A stretch of DNA of 8,725 bases from Actinomycetes bacterium (GCA_023461115.1 JAEWOA010000256.1:1-8725), one strand, 5' to 3'; counted from the stretch's first letter, positions 1-5,943 are shown. Numbers and translations are program-made. Notes: generated from the sequence alone by a model not told the origin.

Positions 1-2
1 CA

Positions 3-1352
3 GTCGCGGCGACCGCCGTGCCGCCCGCAGGCGTGCCCGCGGCGGTCCAGCCTGCCGCCGTGGTCACCGGCGACCGCGCCCAACTCGGCTATCTCCAGAT
101 CCGCGTCGTCGGCGAGAACTCGTCCGGGCGCGGGCTCGCGGGCGCCGTCTTCGACCTGATCTACCAGGGCAAGGTCGTCGCGACCCTGCCGCCCACCGAC
201 TCGGACGGCCTCGCGATGTCGCCGCCGCTGGCGGCGGGCCAGTACACGGTGGTGCAGCGCACGGCCGCGACCGGGTTCTCGCCGAGCGGCGTCAAGTACG
301 TGCGTGAGGTGACAGGAGGGGGGACCGCCGCGCTCGTCGTCGAGAACGGCGCGAAGCCAGGCTTCCTCACGGTCCACATCACCGGCTCCGACACCGCGGG
401 CGCCGGCGTCCCCGGGGCGGTCTACGAGGTGCGGCGGGGCGACAAGATCGTCGCGACCCTGCCCCCGACGAACGCGTCGGGCGACGCCGTCTCACCCGCG
501 CTGCCCCCCGGGATCTACCAGCTCAAGCAGAAGCAGGCGCCCGCCGGGTACCTGCTGACCGCGCTGAGCTTCGAGCGGCTCGTCACCGCGGGCGCGACCG
601 TCCGCATCGACGCCGAGGCCGCGCGCGCCCCCGGGTACGTGGAGGTCCACGCGATCGCCTCCGGCGCCGAGGGTGACGTGGCCGGCGCGGTGTTCGAGCT
701 GTGGCAGGCCGACCGCGTCGTCGCGGTCCTGCCCGCCACGGACGCCAACGGCGTGGCGACGTCCCGGTCCCTGCAGCCCGGCATGTACCAGGTGCGGCAG
801 ACCGCCGACGTGCCCGACGGATTCCTGCGGAACACCGGCCTGTACAACGTCCGCGTGAGCACCGGCGCGGCGTCGGTCGAGGTGGTCGTCGCGCGGGACC
901 CGAGCGCGATCCCAGCCGGGTCTCCCACGGCGCTCGCGGCCGGAGCGGTCGTCGTCACCCTTGTCGACGCGCTCGACTCCGAGCCCGTCGTCGGCGCGGT
1001 CCTGCAGCTCGAGCCCGCCGAGGGCGGACGGCCGTACGCGCTCGCCCCGACGAACAAGGACGGCGTCACCCGCATCGACGGGGTCGAGGCCGGCGAGTAC
1101 GAGCTCGTCGAGCTCTCGCCCGGCACGGGCTACCTGCCGACGACCGACCCGATGCTCGTGACCGTCGAGCCGGGCGTGCAAGCGCCGCTCGTCGTCGAGT
1201 CCGTGCCCGAGTCCCAGGTGCTCTCGGCCGGCGCACAGCTGAGCGGCACGGTCTCCTCAGTCGGCGGCAAGGTCGCGCTCGGCGTCCTCGTCGCCGCCAT
1301 CGCACTCGGCGCCAGCCTCGCGCTGGGCGCCGTCCGACGCCGGGCTAGCTGA
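3..1352 (+). CDS. SpaA/Cna-B-repeat surface protein, membrane-anchored, 5'-partial
   Basis: The frame is open to the left window edge with no ribosome binding site before the GTG at 18 and no visible signal peptide, so the true start is probably upstream. Counting from that GTG, four related beta-sandwich repeats of about 90 residues lie at about 24-114, 115-205, 206-294 and 308-394. Each carries the hallmark G-A-V-F/Y-x-L strand, a P-x-T-(D/N)-x-x-G turn and a G-x-Y-x-(V/L) strand. Repeat 2 keeps the typical KQAPAGYLL ending. A hydrophobic segment (about 417-438) followed by RRRAS anchors the C-terminus. SpaA-like repeats usually build stalks of pilins and adhesins outside the cell. Two things are odd: no LPXTG-type sortase motif precedes the membrane segment, and the first strand of each repeat lacks the lysine that normally forms the internal isopeptide bond. 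An extracellular stalk or adhesin role is inferred from the repeats; the ligand is unknown. Confidence 0.82.
   Translation, partial: VAATAVPPAGVPAAVQPAAVVTGDRAQLGYLQIRVVGENSSGRGLAGAVFDLIYQGKVVATLPPTDSDGLAMSPPLAAGQYTVVQRTAATGFSPSGVKYVREVTGGGTAALVVENGAKPGFLTVHITGSDTAGAGVPGAVYEVRRGDKIVATLPPTNASGDAVSPALPPGIYQLKQKQAPAGYLLTALSFERLVTAGATVRIDAEAARAPGYVEVHAIASGAEGDVAGAVFELWQADRVVAVLPATDANGVATSRSLQPGMYQVRQTADVPDGFLRNTGLYNVRVSTGAASVEVVVARDPSAIPAGSPTALAAGAVVVTLVDALDSEPVVGAVLQLEPAEGGRPYALAPTNKDGVTRIDGVEAGEYELVELSPGTGYLPTTDPMLVTVEPGVQAPLVVESVPESQVLSAGAQLSGTVSSVGGKVALGVLVAAIALGASLALGAVRRRAS
175..733 (+). repeat. Periodic DNA repeat within the SpaA gene
   Basis: The 16-mer tcgtcgcgaccctgcc occurs exactly at 175-190 and 448-463, and with two changes (tcgtcgcggtcctgcc) at 718-733. 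The spacings are 273 and 270 bp, about 91 and 90 codons. It encodes V-A-(T/V)-L-P in equivalent positions of repeats 1-3. This supports tandem duplication of one domain-coding unit, with repeat 4 more diverged. Confidence 0.75.
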
Positions 1353-1367
1353 CACCCGACGTCATCC

Positions 1368-1401
1368 GACGCCCCTGCCCACCCCCGCGGGCAGGGGCGT
1401 C
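1368..1401 (+). terminator. Strong hairpin after the SpaA gene
   Basis: A perfect 13-bp stem, gacgcccctgccc (1368-1380) with gggcaggggcgtc (1389-1401), encloses an 8-nt loop and starts 15 bases after the TGA stop. No T-run follows on the plus strand. This is common for high-GC actinobacterial terminators, so the call rests on stem strength and position. Confidence 0.7.
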
Positions 1402-1680
1402 GCCATGCTCAATGCGCCGCGAACCGCACTCAACGGCAGCGCGGAGCGCACCCCAGCCCTGCCCGGGCTTGGCATGGTGGAAACGACACCACGTCAACTG
1501 CGTGTCCGAAGGGGCGCGGCGTCGGACGACGACGGCGGCGCCGCCCAACCCGGAGCTTCGGGAGGAGGTCCCCCCAAACCCCACCCGAGGCGGGCGCGTC
1601 GCGAGCCGACCGGCTCGCCGTCCGCCGGCGCTCCGGAGAGTCGCACAGGGTCCTGACGCCCGCTGACCGGCAGGCACCGT
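1402..1680. other. Intergenic stretch between two convergent transcription units; no gene seen
   Basis: About 280 bases lie between the two terminator-like hairpins. Open frames here on both strands (for example 1405-1656 plus) are rich in Arg, Pro, Gly and Ala, have no ribosome binding site and no recognisable domain. I looked for tRNA features and found no T-loop-like GTTCRA with a matching acceptor. A minor stem gtccga/tcggac occurs at about 1503-1528. I see nothing else that can be named. Confidence 0.5.
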
Positions 1681-1727
1681 GCGACAACCGCGGGCCGGGA
1701 GAGTCTCACTCTCCCGGCCCGTGTCGC
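1681..1727 (-). terminator. Long hairpin closing the ABC exporter operon
   Basis: A perfect 13-bp stem, cgggccgggagag (1691-1703) with ctctcccggcccg (1709-1721), has a 5-nt loop and is extended by gcgaca (1681-1686) pairing with tgtcgc (1722-1727) across a 4-nt bulge. It lies 17 bases beyond the minus-strand stop codon at 1745, so it most likely ends the leftward operon. Being symmetric, it may also stop plus-strand read-through. No U-tract is visible. Confidence 0.75.
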
Positions 1728-1744
1728 GTCTGCGTCAGGTGGCC

Positions 1745-2851
1745 TCAGGGCGTCCGCAGCACTCGCACAGGATCGCGTCGCGCCGCGCCAACCGCGGGCA
1801 CTGCCGCAGAGAGCGCCGTTGTGATCAGCACGAGCATCGCTGTCGCGGCGGTGAAGTCGATCGAGGGGATCGAGTGATCCGTCGCGAGGATGGCGATCGC
1901 CGCGGCAGATCCGACCACCGCGCCCGCGGCTCCCGCCGCGACGGTGCGGGTCACAACGAGGGCGACGATCGTGCCGCGGGTCGCGCCGAGCGCACGCCGT
2001 CGCCCGAGGTCGCGGCGTCGGATGAGAACGTCGGACCACACCACGGACGCGGCGAGGACGGCTCCGACCCCGAGCACGAGGAGCGTCAGGTTATTGCCGA
2101 AGCTGCCGACGTCTCCGGTCACCTGGGCTTGGATCTCAGCGAGCGCGGTGGGGGACTCGACCGAGATCGATCTGGGGTCAGAGCGCGCGAGCATGCCCAG
2201 AACGAGTGTCTGGACGCCCGCGGCATTCCCCGCCGTGGTGGCGAGAAGCTCATAGCGGCGGACGTGTGGTCCGTCGCTCGCGACAAGGACTCCACTGGCA
2301 TAGCGGTCGAACCCGGGTCGCGCCGCGTAGATGCCGACGACCGCGTATTGGCGCCCGAGGGCGTCCTGGACCGCGCCAACGGGGCCGCGCAAGCTGAGCT
2401 TGTCGGCGGCGTCCTGGCTGATGACCGCTTCACCCGGTCTCGGCCAGCGGCCGGCCAGCAAGGTCGAGGCGCGCGGTAGGGCTCCGGCGGTCGGCCAGGC
2501 GGTGACTGCCGCGCCACCGGCCCCGACGCTTGCGGAGCGGACATCGGTGGCGTCCCCGAATCCGAGCACGGCAGCCACGCTGTCGAATTGCGCAGCGAGC
2601 GCGACGACGGAGACAGGGAGGTTGACTCCGGTCGTGTCCGCCACGACCAGGTGCCGCGAGCCGGCCGCCTCGAGCCGGGCCTCAACGACGCGCTGAGCCG
2701 CAATCGTTCGCCCGACCGTCAGGAGCGTCGTCGCGCACATCGCGGCGACGATGAGCGCGACCAGCGCGGTAGGCACGGCGTGCGACCGCGCTGACCGCAG
2801 CGACTCCTTGAGCAACTCATCGACGCGGATCGTGGTGCGAGGAACGGTCAC
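1745..2851 (-). CDS. MacB/FtsX-type ABC transporter permease
   Basis: Start choice: the GTG at 2851 overlaps the TGA of the upstream ATPase gene in a GTGA junction (4-bp overlap), a standard translational coupling. The frame stays open further upstream, but only as antisense sequence inside the ATPase gene. The 368-aa product has the MacB-like layout: a short cytoplasmic N-terminus, one membrane helix (about 27-47), a large extracytoplasmic domain (about 50-250), then three more helices (about 255-275, 294-322 and 334-356). The cytoplasmic loop after helix 2 carries the R-R-D-L-G-R-R-R-A-L-G-A motif typical of FtsX-like permeases, which contact the ATPase there. The C-terminus reads A-A-R-R-D-P-V-R-V-L-R, also typical. 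Family members act mechanically on extracytoplasmic substrates rather than forming a classical channel. It is last in the operon with its own ATPase and adaptor. The substrate is not evident from sequence. Confidence 0.88.
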   Translation of the reverse strand: MTVPRTTIRVDELLKESLRSARSHAVPTALVALIVAAMCATTLLTVGRTIAAQRVVEARLEAAGSRHLVVADTTGVNLPVSVVALAAQFDSVAAVLGFGDATDVRSASVGAGGAAVTAWPTAGALPRASTLLAGRWPRPGEAVISQDAADKLSLRGPVGAVQDALGRQYAVVGIYAARPGFDRYASGVLVASDGPHVRRYELLATTAGNAAGVQTLVLGMLARSDPRSISVESPTALAEIQAQVTGDVGSFGNNLTLLVLGVGAVLAASVVWSDVLIRRRDLGRRRALGATRGTIVALVVTRTVAAGAAGAVVGSAAAIAILATDHSIPSIDFTAATAMLVLITTALSAAVPAVGAARRDPVRVLRTP

Positions 2852-3483
2852 AATCGCACCACGTGGTCGCACGCGGCGACGACCTGGTCGTCGTGGGTCG
2901 CGATGACCACTGTCCGACCCTCGCGTGCGAGCCCCCTGAGGGCTTCGATCACCGTCGCGCCGCTTGCGCTGTCGAGATTCCCCGTGGGCTCGTCGGCCAG
3001 CACGATGGCAGGGTCGTTGACCAGCGCCCGTGCGATGGCGACTCGCTGACCCTGGCCGCCAGAGATCTCCCCGGGGCGGTGGTCGGCCCGCTCTCCGACG
3101 CCGAAGCGCTCGAGCAGGGCGCGCGCCCGGGGGACAGCGCCCCGCCGCGTCAGCCCGGCGTAGAGGGCAGGCTCGCACACCGCGTCGAGCACCGTACGCG
3201 ACGGGTCCAGCTCGGCGTCTTGAAACACGAAGCCGAAGTGCTGGGCGCGAAGTCGTGCGCGCTTGATGTCGGGAAGCCTGCTCGCAGGCTGTCCATCGAC
3301 CAGCACCGATCCCGAGCTGGGCATGAGTAGCAGCCCGAGCAGGTAGAGCAAGGTCGACTTACCGCGGCCGGATGGTCCCGTGAGCGCGGTGAGCGTCCCC
3401 GGGGCGAACTCGTGGTTGAGGCCGGAGAGCACCTGGTCGTCGGCGCGCGGGTACGAGAAGGACAGGCCCTCAGCCGTCAGCAC
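2848..3483 (-). CDS. ABC transporter ATP-binding protein, MacB/LolD-like (bacteriocin-export-like)
   Basis: This 211-aa protein contains all ABC ATPase motifs: Walker A GPSGRGKST (36-44), Q-loop glutamine in F-V-F-Q-D (88), signature ISGGQGQR (140-147), Walker B IVLADEP (160-166), D-loop NLDSAS (169-174) and H-loop histidine (197). Length and composition match the small ATPases of MacB, LolD and lactococcin-972-group exporters. The GTG at 3483 is preferred: it has an AGG six bases upstream, gives a 14-bp overlap with the preceding gene and starts V-L-T-A-E-G-L-S-F-S-Y, where such ATPases normally begin. A TTG at 3534 would add 17 Ser/Pro-rich residues and has poor spacing. The Arg in Walker A and the Gly in the signature (usually SGGQQQR) are mild departures that leave the catalytic residues intact. 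It powers the permease encoded immediately downstream. Confidence 0.9.
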   Translation of the reverse strand: MLTAEGLSFSYPRADDQVLSGLNHEFAPGTLTALTGPSGRGKSTLLYLLGLLLMPSSGSVLVDGQPASRLPDIKRARLRAQHFGFVFQDAELDPSRTVLDAVCEPALYAGLTRRGAVPRARALLERFGVGERADHRPGEISGGQGQRVAIARALVNDPAIVLADEPTGNLDSASGATVIEALRGLAREGRTVVIATHDDQVVAACDHVVRL

Positions 3484-4549
3484 GGGATACCTGATTGCTC
3501 GAGGCGGCGGCCCCGACGACGACGCGGTCGCCAACCTTCACGCCGGACACGACCGCGATCCCGTCGGACGAGGCGCTTACCCTGACGGGAACGCGCCGGC
3601 CGTCCGCACTCTCGATGTAGGTCGTGCCGTCGTCGCCGGTGCGGACCGCGGCGACTGGGACCGCGGGGCCGGTCACCTCCGGGACGATCTGGACTCGGGC
3701 TCGCAGTGTCAGGACGCCGGCGGCTACTCGCAGATCCGCGCAGTCAGTGGCGCACGGCGGACCGCCGTCGGATCCGGTCAAGGGCAAAACGGCATTCCCC
3801 GAGGCGTCGTCCGTGGCGGGACCGACCTGAGCCGACCAGACCCGACCAGCGGATTCGATCGCCGCCGTGGATCCCGCGGGGATCAGGGCTGCTTGTTCAT
3901 GGGACACCACGAGCGAGAACACGGGGTCCCCAGCCCGGCCAAGCACCGCGTCCTCGCCGCCCGCAAGAATGTGACCCTTGACGATTTCCGGGCCGAGTAT
4001 CAGGGACGCGGGTAGAGCCGGCACTGCGATCAACTCGCCCCAGCCCAGCGACCCGGTCACGGCCGCCCCAAGCTGCTTCTGCCAATGGCCGAGCGCCGCC
4101 GCTGTGGCTGGGCCGAACCTCCCGTCGGACGGTCGCGTCAGGTATCCCATGCGGCGCAACGCATCCTGCAACTGGCGGACGTCCGTTCCGGTCGCTCCGA
4201 GAGCAAGGTCCCTATAGAACGGAGTGGACCCCTCGACGGCGCGCACCGGCACTCCGTCGATCGCGTAGAGCGGGTCGCCTTCGCTCACATCGCCCACGGG
4301 CCGGACCTCGGTGACCGTGCCAGGGCGCGGGTTCGCCGCAATGAGCGCCGTGTCTTGGTCCACGCTCGCGTTGAGGGTCAGGCTCCTGCCCACGCTCGAC
4401 TCGATCACTGTCGTGACTACGGGAGCAGCCGACTCTGACACGACGGGGGCCGTGGGCTGCAAGGTCGTGCGGCCCGCCCAGAATGCAGCGCCAGCCACCA
4501 CGGCGATGGACACGACCGTCAATGCCCACCGCCCCACACGGTTCGTCAT
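3470..4549 (-). CDS. Membrane-anchored export adaptor (HlyD/MacA-like) with embedded peptidoglycan-binding domain
   Basis: The ATG at 4549 lies 15 bases after the previous stop, with a GGCGGGG tract before it; a TTG two codons upstream is possible but less likely. The 359-aa product begins with one membrane anchor (about 8-26). A half biotinyl/lipoyl-like segment (about 75-101, G-T-V-T-E-V...V-S-E-G-D-P-L-Y) follows, then a typical PG_binding_1 domain at about 113-160 (G-A-T-G-T-D-V-R-Q-L-Q-x-A-L...D-G-R-F-G-P-A-T). The remainder resembles adaptor beta-barrel and membrane-proximal domains (G-x-K-V-G-D-R-V-V-V-G near the end). Two cysteines (266, 270) could form a disulfide. In Gram-negatives such adaptors bridge to an outer-membrane channel. 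Here the peptidoglycan-binding module sits where the coiled-coil hairpin would be, suggesting docking to the cell wall. Cotranscription with the ATPase and permease genes supports a tripartite exporter. Confidence 0.85.
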   Translation of the reverse strand: MTNRVGRWALTVVSIAVVAGAAFWAGRTTLQPTAPVVSESAAPVVTTVIESSVGRSLTLNASVDQDTALIAANPRPGTVTEVRPVGDVSEGDPLYAIDGVPVRAVEGSTPFYRDLALGATGTDVRQLQDALRRMGYLTRPSDGRFGPATAAALGHWQKQLGAAVTGSLGWGELIAVPALPASLILGPEIVKGHILAGGEDAVLGRAGDPVFSLVVSHEQAALIPAGSTAAIESAGRVWSAQVGPATDDASGNAVLPLTGSDGGPPCATDCADLRVAAGVLTLRARVQIVPEVTGPAVPVAAVRTGDDGTTYIESADGRRVPVRVSASSDGIAVVSGVKVGDRVVVGAAASSNQVSRADG

Positions 4550-4564
4550 CGTCAACCCCGCCGC

Positions 4565-5269
4565 TCAGTCGGATGCCGCGACACTGTAAAGCACGTCGGC
4601 CGGCGGCAATGCCGGGCAGTCCTGCGCCAGCGCCTGCAGTTCGACGTCGGTCACATCCCCGCCGAGTTGCGCGTAGGGCGAGTACTCGGCGGCGGTCCCG
4701 GCGGTCGACTGGAACGTGTCCAGCGTCGGCGGCGCGCCGACATCGTGGCCCTGAGCCCGCAAGCAAGGCGCGAGAGTACCGACGTAGTAGTCGTAGACCA
4801 CCTTGAGTTGCCCATCGCTCAGCGGGCGCACGTACTTCTCATCGAGCGGGTACTCGGCCGTGCACTTGTAGAGAGCCATGTGCATGGCAGCGGCTTGCTC
4901 GTTCGGAGCGTAGAACGCCCCGTCGGACCTCGGCGGGAAGCCCTGATCCGTCATGCACGACGCTTGCACGTGAGGCTGCTCCTCCGGGCTGATCGTCCTA
5001 GTGACCGTGAAGACGGGTGGGTCCTCGATGCCATACATCCGAGCCATTTCGTCGAGTTGTTGTAGCCGGAATGCGTCGACGTCAAATTTCGCACTCGCAC
5101 TCGCACTCGCGCTCGACGAAACGACAGGCGCTGTTGGCTCGCGGGGACCCGCCGGCGCACATCCGGAGCACAACGCAGCTCCGACGGCAGCGACAGCTAC
5201 TCCCGCGATGGTTCGCAGGCGCAGGGAACCAAGAACACTCGACTGGCCTATTGTGACCGGGGCAATCAT
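4565..5269 (-). CDS. Cys-rich lipoprotein of unknown function, exporter operon leader gene
   Basis: This 234-aa protein begins with a basic and then hydrophobic segment (R17-A32) ending in L-C-S-G-C, so Cys37 is the likely lipidation site. The cysteine at -3 makes the lipobox atypical. A Pro/Ser/Ala linker including SASASASA (about 53-60) follows. The mature domain has four further cysteines: C105 in SCMTDQGF, C136 in YKCTAEYP, C169 in PCLRAQGH and C218 in DCPALPP. The first and third lie in similar C-(M/L)-x-x-Q-G contexts, so two disulfides and an internal pseudo-repeat are plausible. I recall similar uncharacterised lipoproteins near actinobacterial ABC exporters, but no function can be assigned. 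First in the operon, it may be an extracytoplasmic substrate sensor, chaperone or immunity protein (inference). No Shine-Dalgarno sequence precedes the ATG, and a promoter candidate ends seven bases before it, so the mRNA may be leaderless. Confidence 0.75.
   Translation of the reverse strand: MIAPVTIGQSSVLGSLRLRTIAGVAVAAVGAALCSGCAPAGPREPTAPVVSSSASASASAKFDVDAFRLQQLDEMARMYGIEDPPVFTVTRTISPEEQPHVQASCMTDQGFPPRSDGAFYAPNEQAAAMHMALYKCTAEYPLDEKYVRPLSDGQLKVVYDYYVGTLAPCLRAQGHDVGAPPTLDTFQSTAGTAAEYSPYAQLGGDVTDVELQALAQDCPALPPADVLYSVAASD
5091..5114 (-). repeat. Hexanucleotide tandem repeat in the lipoprotein linker
   Basis: Four 6-bp units, gcactc three times and gcgctc once (plus-strand reading), encode alternating Ser-Ala residues in the linker just after the lipidated N-terminus. 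Unit length is a multiple of three, so slippage would change linker length without shifting frame. Confidence 0.8.
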
Positions 5270-5280
5270 GCGGGCAGTAT
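5251..5280 (+). promoter_or_regulatory. Candidate promoter of the small secreted protein gene
   Basis: TTGTGA (5251-5256) and CAGTAT (5275-5280) are separated by 18 bp. The predicted start near 5287 gives a leader of about 48 nt containing the AAAGG ribosome binding site. The -35 box lies within the first codons of the divergent lipoprotein gene, and the -10 overlaps the -10 candidate of the opposite promoter. The match is moderate. Confidence 0.35.
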
Positions 5281-5304
5281 GCCACCACTGGCGGCGGATG
5301 CCAG
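5276..5304 (-). promoter_or_regulatory. Candidate promoter of the exporter operon, possibly leaderless
   Basis: On the minus strand, CTGGCA (5304-5299) and CATACT (5281-5276) are separated by exactly 17 bp and match the sigma-70-type consensus at 4 of 6 positions each. A start site about seven bases downstream would fall at or next to the A of the lipoprotein ATG at 5269. This fits the lack of a ribosome binding site there. Leaderless mRNAs are common in actinobacteria. Confidence 0.45.
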
Positions 5305-5334
5305 GTAGGGACGCACGTCGAGAAAGGCGAGTTT

Positions 5335-5676
5335 ATGAAGAAGATCGCAACATCGTTCGCTGTCGCCGCGGTCGCGCTCGCGACGGTGGTGGGCACAGCG
5401 AGCCTCGCGGCCGCAGACTCGGGCAGCGGCAGCAAGACCTGCGCGTCTACCAACCACCCTGTGCTGAAGGTCGTCTCCGCCGTCGGTAGCGGTAGCACGC
5501 AGCAGATCGTCAACTGGAGCGGGCCCGGTGGCACGCTCTCGTCCGGTTGGGTGACCTCGACGAACTTCACCTACGCGTACAAGAACGGCTATGCAAGCGG
5601 ATCTTGGACCGCGCAGAGCACGACGACGTTCCTCTCGGGATACCCCGCCGCAAGCTGCGCGAAGGACGCGATCTGA
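5335..5676 (+). CDS. Small secreted protein with two cysteines, possible bacteriocin-like peptide
   Basis: The ATG has a clear AAAGG ribosome binding site (5323-5327) seven bases upstream. The 113-aa product starts with a textbook signal peptide: MKK, a hydrophobic core (about 5-24) and an A-A-A cleavage site before D28. The mature chain is about 86 residues, rich in Ser, Gly, Thr, Trp and Tyr, with no hydrophobic segment. Its only cysteines are C36 near the start and C108 near the end, so a single disulfide could close the whole chain. The middle (about 60-95: N-W-S-G-P-G-G-T-L-S-S-G-W...Y-A-Y-K-N-G-Y-A-S-G-S-W) looks like a short beta-rich fold. The gene is divergent from an ABC exporter operon of lactococcin-972-like type. 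Size and composition loosely recall lactococcin-972 proteins, but their diagnostic motifs are not seen. Bacteriocin, signal or wall-associated structural protein are all open. Confidence 0.75.
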   Translation: MKKIATSFAVAAVALATVVGTASLAAADSGSGSKTCASTNHPVLKVVSAVGSGSTQQIVNWSGPGGTLSSGWVTSTNFTYAYKNGYASGSWTAQSTTTFLSGYPAASCAKDAI

Positions 5677-5681
5677 TATTT

Positions 5682-5784
5682 CGCCGCACGCGGCGCGTCG
5701 AGAGTATTCTGCGTTCCTCGCGATGCGCCGCGTTGGCCATTCTGAATCGACATTCCGTTCGGGCGTGTGGTCGAATACTCTCGA
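5682..5784. repeat. Nested inverted repeats downstream of the secreted protein gene
   Basis: Three pairings are visible. A small hairpin cgccg/cggcg (5682-5686 and 5691-5695) lies five bases past the stop. A 12-bp stem with one G-U pair joins 5689-5700 to 5721-5732. A perfect 12-bp repeat, tcgagagtattc (5698-5709), matches gaatactctcga (5773-5784). The arms share bases, so the structures exclude one another. The first two could terminate transcription of the upstream gene; the function of the long-range repeat is unknown. Confidence 0.6.
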
Positions 5785-5943
5785 GAATGCGCCAGGGTGA
5801 CATTGAAATGGGTCGCGCCGCGCGCCGGCCCCGGCCCGACTTGGCAGGGTGTGGTCCATGCCTGAAGTCTTCTTCGGGTCGGCGCCCTTGAGGGCTTCGT
5901 GAATCGGCCGATAGTGCTCCGCCACGTCGCGGTATGTGCCCGA
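5785..5943. other. Gene-poor spacer before the regulator
   Basis: Together with the repeats on its left, this makes a stretch of over 380 bases (5677-6060) without a gene I can support. Base composition is lower in GC than the flanking genes, for example 24 A/T in 5761-5820. A minus-strand frame starting with GTG at 5925 encodes about 30 residues of ordinary-looking protein (V-A-E-H-Y-R-P-I-H-E-A-L-K) and then runs on into the repeat region without domain similarity. It may be a decayed gene end or chance. Confidence 0.35.

Noticed and set aside
1236..1260. L-S-G-T-V as a degenerate sortase motif before the membrane segment of the SpaA protein
   Set aside because: It lacks the required LPXTG spacing and threonine-glycine pair, so it does not support sortase anchoring.
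1405..1666. Two overlapping plus-strand frames of about 84 codons after the SpaA terminator
   Set aside because: No ribosome binding site, Arg/Pro/Gly-rich low-complexity products, and start codons close to or next to the terminator hairpin.
1402..1690. Possible tRNA or structured RNA in the intergenic stretch
   Set aside because: No acceptor/T-loop combination or known riboswitch-like core could be traced by eye.
1679..2479. 266-codon plus-strand frame across the permease gene
   Set aside because: Charged, Arg/Asp/Gly-rich shadow antisense to a clear FtsX-like permease; no ribosome binding site or domain.
2852..3178. 109-codon upstream extension of the permease reading frame
   Set aside because: It lies inside the ATPase gene in another frame and is Arg-rich. 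The GTGA junction at 2851 gives the real start.
5335..5676. Assigning the small secreted protein firmly to the lactococcin-972 family
   Set aside because: Size, secretion signal and neighbouring exporter fit, but the aromatic and His-Ser motifs I associate with that family are absent, and the two cysteines are unlike it.
5266..5925. 219-codon minus-strand frame covering the secreted protein gene
   Set aside because: Most of it is antisense to the signal-peptide-bearing gene with a good ribosome binding site, and it has no coherent domain. Only its first residues looked gene-like and are mentioned as a weak finding.
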